Shown here piece after piece: positions 33,458 through 43,430 of a stretch of DNA of 64,000 nucleotides (position 1 is the first letter of the stretch; every line of letters starts with the position of its first letter). Source of the stretch: JALYTZ01 sp036559125 (GTDB lineage Bacteria; Vulcanimicrobiota; Vulcanimicrobiia; Vulcanimicrobiales; Vulcanimicrobiaceae); the NCBI GenBank assembly GCA_036559125.1, contig DATBTT010000056.1, forward strand, positions 62,001 through 126,000, read 5' to 3'. The notes under the pieces were generated by a model. The model was not told the DNA's origin. It saw only the letters and a list, made by a program, of their open reading frames with translations, and searched no databases. The translations under genes were made by a program, and so were the position numbers.

Positions 33458-34021
33458 TCAGCCGTTGGCGCGGCCGATGTATCGGCGATCCCGCGTGTCG
33501 ATGCGAATCGTATCGCCGGGGTTCACGAAGAGGGGCACGTTGACGGTCGCGCCGGACTCAAGCTTCGCGGGCTTGGTCGTGCCGGTGGCGGTATCGCCTT
33601 TAAAACCGGGGTCGGTGTCCACGACTTTCAGCTCGACGTGCGCCGGCAGGTCGACGCCGATCGGCACGCTGTCGTGAAACTGCACGTCGATGACCATGGC
33701 GTCCTTCAGAAAATCCGCCGGGTCGCCGATCAGGTCGCGCTGAATCGTGATGTTCTCAAAGGTCTCCTGATCCATGAAATGATAGCCGTCGTCGTCGTTG
33801 TACAGCATTTGCATCTGGCGATTGTCGACGGTGGCCCGCTCCAGCTTTTCGCCCGCCCGGAACGTGCGCTCGACGGTCGCACCGGACTTCACGTTTTTCA
33901 GGCGGGTGCGCACGAAGGCCGAGCCCTTGCCGGGTTTGACGTGTAAGAATTCTATAACGGTCCAGAGGTTGCCCTCGATCACTATGGTGACGCCGTTACG
34001 GAAATCGTTCGATGAAATCAT
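33458..34021 (-). CDS. efp: Elongation factor P
   Basis: 187 residues from ATG 34021 (MISSNDFRNG), the canonical length. EF-P binds the ribosomal E site and relieves stalling at polyproline. The modification loop reads HVKPGKGSAF with Lys at residue 32, the position that is lysylated in other bacteria. DRRYIGR at the end is typical of the third barrel domain. The window encodes several poly-Pro tracts (for example PPPPPAP in the stalk-domain protein), consistent with a need for EF-P. Confidence 0.95.
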   Translation of the reverse strand: MISSNDFRNGVTIVIEGNLWTVIEFLHVKPGKGSAFVRTRLKNVKSGATVERTFRAGEKLERATVDNRQMQMLYNDDDGYHFMDQETFENITIQRDLIGDPADFLKDAMVIDVQFHDSVPIGVDLPAHVELKVVDTDPGFKGDTATGTTKPAKLESGATVNVPLFVNPGDTIRIDTRDRRYIGRANG

Positions 34022-34076
34022 GACCAGGCCCAATACGCACCGGAGGTACGCGAGCCCTGGTTGGCGCGCCTTGCCG

Positions 34077-34688
34077 CTATCGGCGCCGGGTCAGGAAGCC
34101 GATGCCGCTCTCGGTGCCTTCGCGTAGCCGTCCGATGTTCTCGCGATGCGTGTACATAATGAAGAGCGCCGCAAAAATGCCGTAGATCGTCAGCGGCACG
34201 CTGCGTGTGAAAAAGAAGAGCGCGAACGGCGAAAGGGCGTTGCCGAGCATCGAACCGACCGACGAATACGAGGTAGCCAAGGCCGCGATCAGCCATCCGG
34301 CGACGGCGACGAGGCCCGCTTTCCAACTGAGCGCGAACATGGCGCCGAACGAGGTTGCTACCCCCTTGCCGCCCTTCCACCCGAGCCACGGCGAGAAGCA
34401 ATGTCCGAGGACCGCGGCAATGGCCGCGAGACTTGCCTGCCCTGGGTTTTGGGTGGCCGCCAAGATGACGAATGCCGGGAGAAATCCCTTGGCCGCGTCG
34501 AGCAGCAAGACCGCGACGGCTCCGCCTTTGCCGAGCGTACGCAGCGCATTCATCGCTCCGATGTTGCCGCTCCCCGCCTTCCGAATGTCGGTGGAATAGA
34601 AAAAACGCCCGATCAGATATCCGAACGGTATCGAACCAACCAGAAATGCAACGATTGCGATTGCGACGAAGTCGAGACTCGACGTCAC
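34077..34688 (-). CDS. plsY: Glycerol-3-phosphate acyltransferase PlsY
   Basis: 203 residues, normal for PlsY. Transfers acyl groups from acyl-phosphate to glycerol-3-phosphate in the inner membrane, the first step of phospholipid synthesis. The three conserved cytoplasmic motifs are GSIPFGYLIGR, GSGNIGAMNALRTLGK and the SPWLGWKGGKGVAT block with the preceding LGHCF His. Its ATG 34688 overlaps the stop of der (ATGA). No PlsX gene is nearby. Confidence 0.95.
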   Translation of the reverse strand: MTSSLDFVAIAIVAFLVGSIPFGYLIGRFFYSTDIRKAGSGNIGAMNALRTLGKGGAVAVLLLDAAKGFLPAFVILAATQNPGQASLAAIAAVLGHCFSPWLGWKGGKGVATSFGAMFALSWKAGLVAVAGWLIAALATSYSSVGSMLGNALSPFALFFFTRSVPLTIYGIFAALFIMYTHRENIGRLREGTESGIGFLTRRR

Positions 34689-36037
34689 GCTTCGGCTTCC
34701 TCGTCGCGGCGGCGCGCACGAAACTCGAGCGTGAGCGGAACGCCTTCGAACTCGAAGTTTTGCCGAATGATGTTTTCGAGAAACCGTTTATATGACGTTT
34801 GGACGAGTTCGGGATCGTTGCAATGGAAGACGAAGAGCGGAGGGTGCGACGCCGGCTGCGAGCAGTAGTAGATTTTAAACGGCCGGCCTCCGGGTGCGGG
34901 CGCCGGATGTGCGAGCGTAGCGTCGCGAATGACCGCGTTGAGCTTGGCGGTCGCCACGTGCCGGTCGAGATTCTCGGCGACTTTCATGACCAGCGGCATG
35001 AGGCTGCTTAGCCGGCGGCGCGTCATTGCGGAGAGAAACGTGACCGGCGCGAAGCGCGCGAACGGTACGTGGCTATAAATCACGTCGATTAATTCGGATT
35101 GATTGAACTCGCCCTGCTCGCGGGCGAGATCCCACTTGTTGCCGACGATGAGCAATCCTTTGCGTTCTTCCAGAATCATGCCGGCGAGCCGGCGGTCTTG
35201 CGCGGTCAAGCCCTGCATCGAGTCGAACAGCAAGATTGCGATATCGCAGCGCGCGATGGCCGAGAGCGAGCGCAGCGCCGAGTAGTATTCGATCGCTCCG
35301 TGTTGCGCCGGCTTCTTGCGCACGCCGGCGGTGTCGATCAACCGGATCGTGTGCTCGTTAAATTGGAAGATGGTGTCGATCGCGTCGCGCGTCGTTCCGG
35401 GAACGTCCGAGACGATCGCCCGTTCTTCGTTGAGCAATGAGTTGAGCAGCGAACTCTTACCGACGTTCGGACGGCCGACCAGCGCAATCGACAGCTCGCC
35501 CTGCTGCGTCGCGGACGGCGCTTGATCGGGAAGATGGCTCAGAATCTCGTCCAGGAGATCGCCGGTGCCTTCGCCGTGAATCGCGGAGACCACCACGGGT
35601 TCGCCAAAACCCAACGAGGAAAACTCGCCGTGCACGGCGCTCGCAGCGCTCGGAGATTCGGCCTTATTCGCGACGAGTACGACGCGCCGGCGCGTTCGCC
35701 GCAAGATCGCGGCGACGTCTTCGTCCACTGGATTTCGTCCGGTCGATGCGTCCACGACGAATACGATCGCGTCGGCCTCCGCCGCTGCGGCCTCGGCTTG
35801 GCGGCGCGTGGATGCGACGATGTGATCGCCTTCTTTGTCGGCATCGGGGTCGATACCGGCAGTATCCACGAGGCTAAAGGTGCGTCCCCGCCATTCGCAA
35901 AGGCCGTAGAGGCGGTCGCGCGTAACGCCGGGCGTGTCCTCGACGATTGCCAAGCGCTGTCCGATCAAACGGTTGAACAGTGCGCTCTTGCCGACGTTGG
36001 GCCGTCCGACGATCGCGACGGTCGAGGGTCGCAGCAT
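34685..36037 (-). CDS. der: Ribosome biogenesis GTPase Der (EngA)
   Basis: About 450 residues from ATG 36037 (MLRPSTVAIVG); an ATG at 36067 would add ten residues. Two tandem GTPase domains, each with P-loop GRPNVGKS (near residues 10 and 200), DTAG, and NKAE/NKWD base-recognition motifs, followed by a C-terminal KH-like domain (KLNAVIRDATLAHPAP and PLTLEFRARRR). Der is required for 50S subunit assembly. It heads a der-plsY-efp-like minus-strand run. Confidence 0.95.
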   Translation of the reverse strand: MLRPSTVAIVGRPNVGKSALFNRLIGQRLAIVEDTPGVTRDRLYGLCEWRGRTFSLVDTAGIDPDADKEGDHIVASTRRQAEAAAAEADAIVFVVDASTGRNPVDEDVAAILRRTRRRVVLVANKAESPSAASAVHGEFSSLGFGEPVVVSAIHGEGTGDLLDEILSHLPDQAPSATQQGELSIALVGRPNVGKSSLLNSLLNEERAIVSDVPGTTRDAIDTIFQFNEHTIRLIDTAGVRKKPAQHGAIEYYSALRSLSAIARCDIAILLFDSMQGLTAQDRRLAGMILEERKGLLIVGNKWDLAREQGEFNQSELIDVIYSHVPFARFAPVTFLSAMTRRRLSSLMPLVMKVAENLDRHVATAKLNAVIRDATLAHPAPAPGGRPFKIYYCSQPASHPPLFVFHCNDPELVQTSYKRFLENIIRQNFEFEGVPLTLEFRARRRDEEAEA

Positions 36038-36150
36038 CGGGGCTTCGCCTAATTCTGTGGGTTGCACGGGGTCAGTCTATTCGGACTCGGAGGCAAAATA
36101 CTTTGGCCGCAGGCACCGGTACCGGCTAAATCAAACCTGTTCGAAGTTCC

Positions 36151-36921
36151 ATGACGAGACCTGTAGCCGGACTAGTGCCGATCGTTGCGCTGCTTGCCTG
36201 TATGATTTTGGCGCCGGTCTCGGCGGCGCAGGAGTTCGGCGCGCTCTACCTTTCGTCTCTTCCTTCGGGCGCCGACGTGTGGGTCGACGGCAGTTACATC
36301 GGCCGCACGCCAATTCTGCTGGACGGTTTGAAAGCCGGCAAACACACCGTCACGGTTACCAAGACCGGCTGGAAGGTCTCCGAGGACGATCAGGACGTTA
36401 CGGGTGGTCTCACGACGCTGGCAAGCGTCCAACTCGATCCGCTGCGGGCACATCCCACCAAGGAATCGGGCAAAGTCGTCTTGCACGGCTTGAGTCCGAA
36501 AGCGCGCGTCTCGTTCGATGGGGCGGCGGCGCAGCCGCTGCAGAGCGTCTACGAAGAACCGGTGGGGACGCATCGCCTGGTGGTGAAGGAGCCGAAACGG
36601 CGTTTCGATCGCGACGTCATGGTCTACCCGAACGAGACGACGCACGTGCTCTATCGATCGCCGCTCGAGGATACGCACAATGCCGTGGTCGCCCCCGTCT
36701 CCGATTATTTTCCCGAACGCGCCGCAAAAATCGACTCTAAGGGCCGTCTGGTGATTCACTGGGGCGGACACGTCGTCGTCGGACGCGTCGGCGACGCGCG
36801 GTTTACGGTCGATCGTCGCGACGTCGTGTACGACGCGCCCGCGGGCATGGTCCGAGGTAAACTATATCTCCCGCTCGAGTTGATCCTAGCGATCACCGGC
36901 GGCAAGAACGGTAAGACCTGA
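36151..36921 (+). CDS. Exported PEGA-domain protein
   Basis: 256 residues with a signal peptide (LVPIVALLACMILAPVSA). A PEGA domain follows (LYLSSLPSGADVWVDGSYIG and KAGKHTVTVTKTGWK), a small beta fold common in envelope proteins of unknown binding role. A second, degenerate PEGA-like stretch (KVVLHGLSPKARVSFDGAAA, EPVGTHRLVVKEP) is followed by a C-terminal beta region. First gene of the long plus-strand run, 2 bp before miaB; the functional link is unclear. Confidence 0.75.
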   Translation: MTRPVAGLVPIVALLACMILAPVSAAQEFGALYLSSLPSGADVWVDGSYIGRTPILLDGLKAGKHTVTVTKTGWKVSEDDQDVTGGLTTLASVQLDPLRAHPTKESGKVVLHGLSPKARVSFDGAAAQPLQSVYEEPVGTHRLVVKEPKRRFDRDVMVYPNETTHVLYRSPLEDTHNAVVAPVSDYFPERAAKIDSKGRLVIHWGGHVVVGRVGDARFTVDRRDVVYDAPAGMVRGKLYLPLELILAITGGKNGKT

Positions 36922-36923
36922 AC

Positions 36924-38327
36924 GTGGCAAGTATCTACATCGAAACCTTCGGCTGTCAGATGAACGAAGCCGACTCGCAATACATAGCGGATCGCGCCGC
37001 CGCCGCAGGCTACTCGATTGCGGGCAAGCCCGAAGAGGCGAACGTACTCGTGCTCAATACGTGTACCGTTCGCGATAATGCGGAGCGTCGCGCGTACGGC
37101 CGCATGAATCATTTCAAAGTGCTCAAGGAAGCCGATCCGCAGTTGCGATTGATCGTAACGGGATGCCTTGCCGAGCAGGATCGCGATCGCATGCAAAAGG
37201 CCGCTCCTCACGTCGACGCCGTCTTCGGGACCAAAGAACTCGCGCAGCTCGGCGACACGATCGAGTCGTGGCGGCCGGCGTTCGAAGATACCGAATTCAC
37301 CGAGGAACGCGCGTTGCTGCTTCCGCTCGGCGGCGCGGCGGATTGCGTGACGGATGCGTTCACGCATCTGCGCGGCTTCGTGACCGTGCAACGCGGTTGC
37401 TCGTATTACTGCACGTTCTGCATCGTCCCGCACGTCCGGGGGCGCTTCGATCATCGTCCGACCGGCGCCATCGTCGCGGAAGCGCGCGAGCGCATCGCCG
37501 AAGGCGCGCGCGAAGTGATGCTCGTCGGTCAGACGGTCAACGCCTATAAAGATCCCGCAACCGGCGCCGATTTCGGCGATCTCTGCGCGACGGTAGCCGC
37601 TCTACCCGGATTGGAGCGCCTGGCGTTCATTTCGCCCCACCCCAAAGATTTCACCGAGAAGATCGTTCGCGATCTCGCGCGCGTGCCCGCGCTCAACGCG
37701 CGCATCCATTTGCCGTTGCAGTCGGCCAGCGATGCGGTGTTGCGGCGCATGAATCGCAAATATACGATGGAGCAATTCGAGCAGCGGGTCGACTGGATCC
37801 ATCGGTACTTGCCGCGGTGGGCGATCACCACCGATATCATCGTCGGGTTTCCGGGTGAAACCGACCGCGATTTCGAAGATACGCTCGACTACGTGCGGCG
37901 CGGTGTCTTCGCAAATGCGTACATGTTCATCTATTCGAAACGGCGAGGCACGCCGGCGGCGCGATGGGATCAGGTGCCGGACGACGTCGCGCATGCTCGT
38001 TTCTATCGGCTTGCCGAAGCGCAGAACGTAGCGTCGCGCGCATTTCACGATCGTAAGATCGGTACGACCGTCCGGTGCCTCGTGCAGGGCCCGTCGCGAA
38101 AAGACGCGACGAAACTCGCCACAAAAACCCTCGACAACGTTACCGTCATCGCGCCGATGCCGGTCGACTACAACGACGCGCTGTACGCGCGCGAGCCGTG
38201 GCTCGATATCGACGTTGCGACCGCGCACGTATGGGGCTGCAGCGGGACGATCGCGCGCCGCGCGCAGCGCTTCGCCGACACCGGAGCGACCGTCGCCGCG
38301 CCACCCGTGAACCTGCTAGCGGTCTAA
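36924..38327 (+). CDS. miaB: tRNA-2-methylthio-N6-dimethylallyladenosine synthase MiaB
   Basis: 467 residues, GTG start. A radical SAM methylthiotransferase that adds 2-methylthio to i6A37 of tRNA. The N-terminal MTTase domain carries IETFGCQMNEAD (C11), NTCTVRDNAE and VTGCLAEQ, binding the auxiliary cluster; the radical SAM motif is RGCSYYCTFCIVP; a TRAM domain closes the chain. It acts after MiaA, whose gene lies further down the same run (42512). QMNEADS favours MiaB over RimO or MtaB. Confidence 0.95.
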   Translation: MASIYIETFGCQMNEADSQYIADRAAAAGYSIAGKPEEANVLVLNTCTVRDNAERRAYGRMNHFKVLKEADPQLRLIVTGCLAEQDRDRMQKAAPHVDAVFGTKELAQLGDTIESWRPAFEDTEFTEERALLLPLGGAADCVTDAFTHLRGFVTVQRGCSYYCTFCIVPHVRGRFDHRPTGAIVAEARERIAEGAREVMLVGQTVNAYKDPATGADFGDLCATVAALPGLERLAFISPHPKDFTEKIVRDLARVPALNARIHLPLQSASDAVLRRMNRKYTMEQFEQRVDWIHRYLPRWAITTDIIVGFPGETDRDFEDTLDYVRRGVFANAYMFIYSKRRGTPAARWDQVPDDVAHARFYRLAEAQNVASRAFHDRKIGTTVRCLVQGPSRKDATKLATKTLDNVTVIAPMPVDYNDALYAREPWLDIDVATAHVWGCSGTIARRAQRFADTGATVAAPPVNLLAV

Positions 38328-38333
38328 CTCCTC

Positions 38334-40835
38334 GTGAGCCTGCAATATTCCCCAATGCTCGAGCAGTATTTCGGGATGAAGAACCGGCACCCCGAGGCGA
38401 TTCTGCTTTCGCGCGTCGGCGATTTTTACGAGGCGTACGGGGACGACGCGGAAACGATTGCGCGCGCGCTGTCGATCGCACTTACGTCTAAGGAAGCCGG
38501 CAGCGGCCAACGGATCGCGATGGCGGGCGTGCCGCATCACGCGTTGGCGCAATATCTCGGCCGCCTGGTCGCGCAGCGTTTCATCGTCGCGCTTGCGGAA
38601 CAACTGGAAGTGCCGCAACCCAATAAGCTGGTGCGCCGCGACGTCGTCCGAATCGTCACCCCCGGGACGTTGATCGAAGATCACCTCCTCGACGGCAAGC
38701 AAAACAACTACCTTGCGGCGATCACCGTCGTAGCCGACACGTTCGCCGTCGCATACGCCGACGTGTCGACCGGATATTGCGCGGCCACCGCGCTCACCGG
38801 CGAGTTGGCGTACGACGAACTACTTGCCGAGATCGGCCGCATCGGGCCGGCCGAGGTCGTCGCGGATTTACCCGCGGATCTACGCGCGACGATGGCCGGG
38901 GCGATCGAGGGCTTCGGCGCACGCGTTACGTCGCCGAGTCTCGCGTCGGTCGGCGGGCGGGCGCGCGGATCGATCGCCGGCTTTTCGCTCGACGAGTCGC
39001 TGGCGATGCATCGCGCCGTCGACGCGCTGCTCGCATTCGTCAAACGAACCGGCGTCACCGCGATTCTCAAAAACGTTGCCGAGGACGGTCCGCTTAACCC
39101 CACGCAGTATTATCGGCACCAGACGTTCCTCTCGCTCGATCCCAACACGCGCAAGAACCTCGAATTAACGAAGGCGCTCGGCGCGAATCCGAAGGCGACG
39201 CTGCTCGCAACGTTGGACAAATGCGCGACGTCGATGGGTTCGCGCATGCTGGCGCGCTGGATACTCGCGCCGCTGGTCGACGTGCCCGCGATTACGGAGC
39301 GGCAAGAGCGCGTTCGAGCGCTGATCGACGAGCACGTGCGGCGCGAGTCGATGCAGGAATTGTTGCGCGGGTGCTTCGACATCGAACGCATAGCGCAAAA
39401 GGTTCGTTTCAAACGCGCGTTACCGCGCGACCTCGCCTCGCTGCGGCGAACGCTTGAAATCTTGCGCCCGTTGCGGCAAGTGACGCCGCCCGCATTCGCG
39501 TCGCTGGCTTCGCGCATCGCGGACTTCGAGGAACTTTTATCCGATCTTCGAGCCACGTTGGTCGACGATCCGCCGGCGCAACTGACCGATGGCGGGGTCA
39601 TTCGTCCACAGGCAAGCGACGAGCTCGGGCAGTGCGTAAGCTTGCGCACCGACGTGCGCGCCAAGCTCTCGGAATTGGAAGAACGCGAGCGGGAGCGCAC
39701 CGGCATTAAGTCGCTAAAAATCAAGTATGCGAGCGCGTTCGGCTACGCGATCGAGGTGAGCAAGACGTACGTCCGGCAAGTTCCCGCCGACTACGTGCGC
39801 AAGCAGACGCTCGCAAACGGCGAGCGCTTCATCACGCCCGAACTCAAAGAGCTGGAGATTGCGATTGCGACGGCCCAATCGCGGCAGTTGCGATTAGAGG
39901 AGCAACTGTTCGGCGAACTGGTCGACCGGATTGGAGCCCGCATCGACGATTTGCTGCAGACCGCCGACGTACTCTCGCAGATGGACGTCCTTTGCTCGCT
40001 CGCGCAGTGCGCCGCGGAACGCGGGTACGCATGCCCGGAGCTCTTCGAACGCAGCGAGATCGCGATCGTCGATGGGCGGCACCCGGTGATGGAGACGATC
40101 CTGCGTACGAATTTCGTCCCCAACGATCTGCAATTGCGCGGCGACGACCACCGTTTCATCCTGCTCACGGGACCGAACATGGGCGGCAAGTCGACCTATC
40201 TGCGGCAAACCGCGCTACTAACCATCATGGCGCAGATCGGCTCGTACGTACCGGCGAAGTCTGCGTCGCTCGGCGTCGTGGACCGCATCTTCACGCGCAT
40301 CGGCGCCGGCGACGACCTGGCGTCGGGGCAGTCGACGTTTTATCTGGAGATGGCGGAAGCCGCCAACATCTTGCGGCGCTGCACGCATCGCAGTCTACTG
40401 CTCATCGACGAAGTCGGGCGCGGGACGGGAACCATCGATGGTCTCGCGATCGCGCAGGCGATCTGCGAGTTTCTGCTCGGACTCGAGGAACAGGCCCCAA
40501 TGGCATTGTTTGCCACGCATTTCCACGAGCTGGTCGCGCTTTCCGAACACTGGCCGCTGGTAGCGAACTATCACATCACCGCAGTCGAAAACACGGGGCG
40601 CAGCGGAGCGCCGGTGTTTTCGCATCGCGTTTTGCCGGGCAGTTCGTCGCGCTCGTTCGGCATCGAAGTCGCACGCATGGCGGGGTTGCCCGACGCGGTC
40701 GTCGATCGCGCTCAGGAGATCGCCGACGCGCTCTCCGGCCACGCCGACCTCGAAGAGCGGGTGCCGCTACGCAAGCGATTGCCGAAATCCGCGCCACCCG
40801 AACGTCAACTTTCGTTCTTGAGCCGCGACGGTTGA
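38334..40835 (+). CDS. mutS: DNA mismatch repair protein MutS
   Basis: 833 residues, GTG start. Recognises base mismatches. The mismatch-reading Phe-x-Glu motif is in RVGDFYEAYGDDA near the N-terminus. The ATPase has Walker A TGPNMGGKSTYLRQ (about residue 613) and Walker B LLLIDEVGRGTGTIDG. FATHFHEL follows. The chain ends with SFLSRDG just after the helix-turn-helix region, without the long C-terminal tetramerisation tail of some relatives. The stop overlaps the TTG of mutL. Confidence 0.97.
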   Translation: MSLQYSPMLEQYFGMKNRHPEAILLSRVGDFYEAYGDDAETIARALSIALTSKEAGSGQRIAMAGVPHHALAQYLGRLVAQRFIVALAEQLEVPQPNKLVRRDVVRIVTPGTLIEDHLLDGKQNNYLAAITVVADTFAVAYADVSTGYCAATALTGELAYDELLAEIGRIGPAEVVADLPADLRATMAGAIEGFGARVTSPSLASVGGRARGSIAGFSLDESLAMHRAVDALLAFVKRTGVTAILKNVAEDGPLNPTQYYRHQTFLSLDPNTRKNLELTKALGANPKATLLATLDKCATSMGSRMLARWILAPLVDVPAITERQERVRALIDEHVRRESMQELLRGCFDIERIAQKVRFKRALPRDLASLRRTLEILRPLRQVTPPAFASLASRIADFEELLSDLRATLVDDPPAQLTDGGVIRPQASDELGQCVSLRTDVRAKLSELEERERERTGIKSLKIKYASAFGYAIEVSKTYVRQVPADYVRKQTLANGERFITPELKELEIAIATAQSRQLRLEEQLFGELVDRIGARIDDLLQTADVLSQMDVLCSLAQCAAERGYACPELFERSEIAIVDGRHPVMETILRTNFVPNDLQLRGDDHRFILLTGPNMGGKSTYLRQTALLTIMAQIGSYVPAKSASLGVVDRIFTRIGAGDDLASGQSTFYLEMAEAANILRRCTHRSLLLIDEVGRGTGTIDGLAIAQAICEFLLGLEEQAPMALFATHFHELVALSEHWPLVANYHITAVENTGRSGAPVFSHRVLPGSSSRSFGIEVARMAGLPDAVVDRAQEIADALSGHADLEERVPLRKRLPKSAPPERQLSFLSRDG

Positions 40836-42511
40836 TCCACGTCCTCGATCCGCAGACCGTCGGCCAAATTGCGGCCGGCGAAGTCGTAGAGCGTCCGCTG
40901 TCGGTCGTCAAGGAACTCGTCGAGAACGCAGTCGATGCGGGTGCGCGACGCGTGAGCGTTTCCATTGCGGACGGCGGGCTCGAACTCATCGAGGTCGTCG
41001 ACGACGGCGAAGGCATTGCGGCCGGCGATTTGCCGCTGGCGGTGCTACGGCATGCCACCAGCAAGCTATCGGTCGCGAGCGATCTCGAATCGATCGATTC
41101 GCTGGGTTTCCGCGGAGAGGGACTTGCAAGCATCGCGGCCGTGGCGCAGCTTTCCATCGTTACGCGCCGCGCGAGCGAGCAGATGGGCGCGCGCATTGCC
41201 GCGCACGCGGAGCAAGCCGGTTCGGTCGAACCGGTCGCAGCTGCGCCGGGAACGGCCGTTCGCGCTCGACGACTCTTCGAAAACGTCCCGGTGCGGCGCG
41301 AATATCTTCGCTCGCCCGGCGCCGAATTCAATCGCATTTCGGACTGGCTGTCGACGTTCGCGCTGGCATATCCGCGCATCACCTTCACGCTCGTTCACGA
41401 CGGCAAAGAAATTTGGGTCATGCCCGCTGCGACGGATCACTTGCAACGTCTGGCAATGGTTTTCGGTAAGACGGCAGCCGGTGCGCTGATGGCGTTGGAA
41501 ACTGACGCCGCCGCCGGATTGCAGGGACTGCTATCCGGTTACATTAGCCGGCCGGGCAACGACCGGCCGGATCGCCGCATGCAGGTGCTCTTCGTCAACG
41601 GCCGGCTGCTGCGCAGCACGCTGCTTGCGGGCGCGTGGACGGCGGGTTACTCGACCTTCGCGATGATCGGCCGCCATCCGTACGGCGTGCTCTTTCTCAC
41701 GCTGCCCCCCGAACACGTCGATCCGAACGTTCACCCGACCAAAAGCGACGTACGGCTGCGCTTTGGCCACCAGGCGTTCGACGCGGCAAAACGTTCGATC
41801 GGATCGACGCTGCAGCGCGCGGCGACGCAAGCGTTTCGCGAAGCGGCAAACGTGTCGTTTGCTCCGCCGGTAATGGATAGCGCCGTCGCGCACGTGCAAC
41901 CGCTTTTCGAGAGCGCGGACGACGTAGGGCTCGATCCGGCCGAGCGTCACACGCCTCGTCTGCACGTACTCGCGCAACTGCATCGCACGTTCGCCGTTGC
42001 GACCGACGGCGACGGTCTCGTACTCGTTGACCAGCACGCGGCACACGAACGCATCGCGTACGAATCGATCGTGCGCGCCGCGCGGCAACGCGCTCCGAGC
42101 GAGCCGCTCTTAGTGCCCGTTACCTTCGAGTTGGGTCCGAGCGAAAGCATTCTGCTCGACCGCACGCTGGAGGTGTTGCGAGAAGGCGGTTTGGATATCG
42201 AGCAATTCGGAGAACGCACGTATCGCATCGTCGCCACGCCGGCGGGCTACGGCGCGCGCGCCTTCGACATCCGCGGTTTTCTCGACGATCTCACGGAGGA
42301 TCCGAAACAGCGCGACGTCCGCGAACGCGTCTGGGCATCGTTGGCATGTCATTCGGTAACCGTCGCGGGCGAACGCTTGGAAATACAAGAACTCGAAAGC
42401 CTCGTCGAGCGCCTGCAACAATGCGACAACCCGATGCATTGTCCGCACGGGCGCCCTACCATCGTCCGGATGGATCGCGACGCGATAGCCCGCCTATTCA
42501 AACGCCTGTAA
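40832..42511 (+). CDS. mutL: DNA mismatch repair protein MutL, endonuclease type
   Basis: 559 residues from TTG 40832, which overlaps the mutS TGA (TTGA) and gives the expected N-terminus IHVLDPQTVGQIAAGEVVERP. The GHKL ATPase motifs ELVENAVDAGA, DDGEGI and GFRGEGLASI are intact. The C-terminal domain has DQHAAHERIAYE, the DQHAx2Ex4E metal motif of nicking MutL, so strand incision probably needs no MutH. It couples MutS recognition to strand removal. Confidence 0.95.
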   Translation: MIHVLDPQTVGQIAAGEVVERPLSVVKELVENAVDAGARRVSVSIADGGLELIEVVDDGEGIAAGDLPLAVLRHATSKLSVASDLESIDSLGFRGEGLASIAAVAQLSIVTRRASEQMGARIAAHAEQAGSVEPVAAAPGTAVRARRLFENVPVRREYLRSPGAEFNRISDWLSTFALAYPRITFTLVHDGKEIWVMPAATDHLQRLAMVFGKTAAGALMALETDAAAGLQGLLSGYISRPGNDRPDRRMQVLFVNGRLLRSTLLAGAWTAGYSTFAMIGRHPYGVLFLTLPPEHVDPNVHPTKSDVRLRFGHQAFDAAKRSIGSTLQRAATQAFREAANVSFAPPVMDSAVAHVQPLFESADDVGLDPAERHTPRLHVLAQLHRTFAVATDGDGLVLVDQHAAHERIAYESIVRAARQRAPSEPLLVPVTFELGPSESILLDRTLEVLREGGLDIEQFGERTYRIVATPAGYGARAFDIRGFLDDLTEDPKQRDVRERVWASLACHSVTVAGERLEIQELESLVERLQQCDNPMHCPHGRPTIVRMDRDAIARLFKRL

Positions 42512-43420
42512 ATGAGCGGCCTTCGCGAGCAAGGTGTATTGATCGTCGCCGGGCCGACGGCCTCGGGAAAAACGGAGCTGGCGATCGACCTGGCGCACGA
42601 GTTCGACGCGGAGATCGTCGGCGCGGATTCGCGGCAAATCTATCGGGGAATGCCGATTGGGACGGCCGTGCCGTCGGCGGAACAATTGAGCGCCGTGCCG
42701 CATCATCTCATCGGCTTTCTCGATCCGCGCGAACGGTATTCCGCGGCGCGCTTCGCTTCTGACGCAGTTTGCGCCATTGCGGCGATCGCCGCGCGCGGAA
42801 AACGGGCGATCGTCGTGGGCGGCACCGGCTTCTACGTGCGCGCTTTGACTGGAGGCATCGATTTAGCGCCGCAATACGACCAGTTGCTGCGCGACCGGCT
42901 GGCACGCGAAGCGCGTCTCCACGACGATGCTTTTTTGCACGAGTGGCTAGCGGTGCGCGACGCCCGTCGCGCTGCCATGGTGCATCCGGGCGATCGGTAC
43001 CGTGTCCTGCGCGCGCTCGAGGTCGCCCTGTGCGTCCCGAACGCGGCGCGCTGCGACGTCGCGTACCAATCTCTGAAAACGGCCGGGGTAGCGTTCGCGA
43101 CGGTTGTTTTGAAGATCGGCGACGACGAGCTGGACGCGCGGATCGCGCGGCGGACCGATGCGATGCTTGAGAGTGGGCTCGTGGAAGAGGCCCAACGCAT
43201 CGGTGCCGACGCCGTAGCGTCCAATGCCGTTGGATATCCCCAAGCGCTTGCATATCTAGCTGGATGGTGCACGCGGCGCGAATTGCGCGCCTCGCTCGTG
43301 CGCGCGACGCGACGGTACGCGAAGCGCCAACAGGCATGGTTTCGTTCGGAGCCGCGCGCGCATTGGCTCGCGCCTCCCGACGTGGCTCGCGCGGCAAGGG
43401 AATTGCTCGGCTGGGCCTGA
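42512..43420 (+). CDS. miaA: tRNA dimethylallyltransferase MiaA
   Basis: 302 residues. Transfers dimethylallyl to A37 of UNN-decoding tRNAs. P-loop GPTASGKTEL (residues 14-23), the substrate motif GADSRQIYRGM and the VGGTGFYVRAL block are present. Start ATG abuts the mutL stop. Neighbouring hfq and miaB make this the classic miaA-hfq arrangement. Confidence 0.95.
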   Translation: MSGLREQGVLIVAGPTASGKTELAIDLAHEFDAEIVGADSRQIYRGMPIGTAVPSAEQLSAVPHHLIGFLDPRERYSAARFASDAVCAIAAIAARGKRAIVVGGTGFYVRALTGGIDLAPQYDQLLRDRLAREARLHDDAFLHEWLAVRDARRAAMVHPGDRYRVLRALEVALCVPNAARCDVAYQSLKTAGVAFATVVLKIGDDELDARIARRTDAMLESGLVEEAQRIGADAVASNAVGYPQALAYLAGWCTRRELRASLVRATRRYAKRQQAWFRSEPRAHWLAPPDVARAARELLGWA

Positions 43421-43430
43421 AGCGCAACTC

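Noticed and set aside
39992..40831. N-terminal extension of MutL inside mutS
   Set aside because: An unbroken frame exists, but the MutL family begins at IHVLDPQ; TTG 40832 fits the overlap and the family start.
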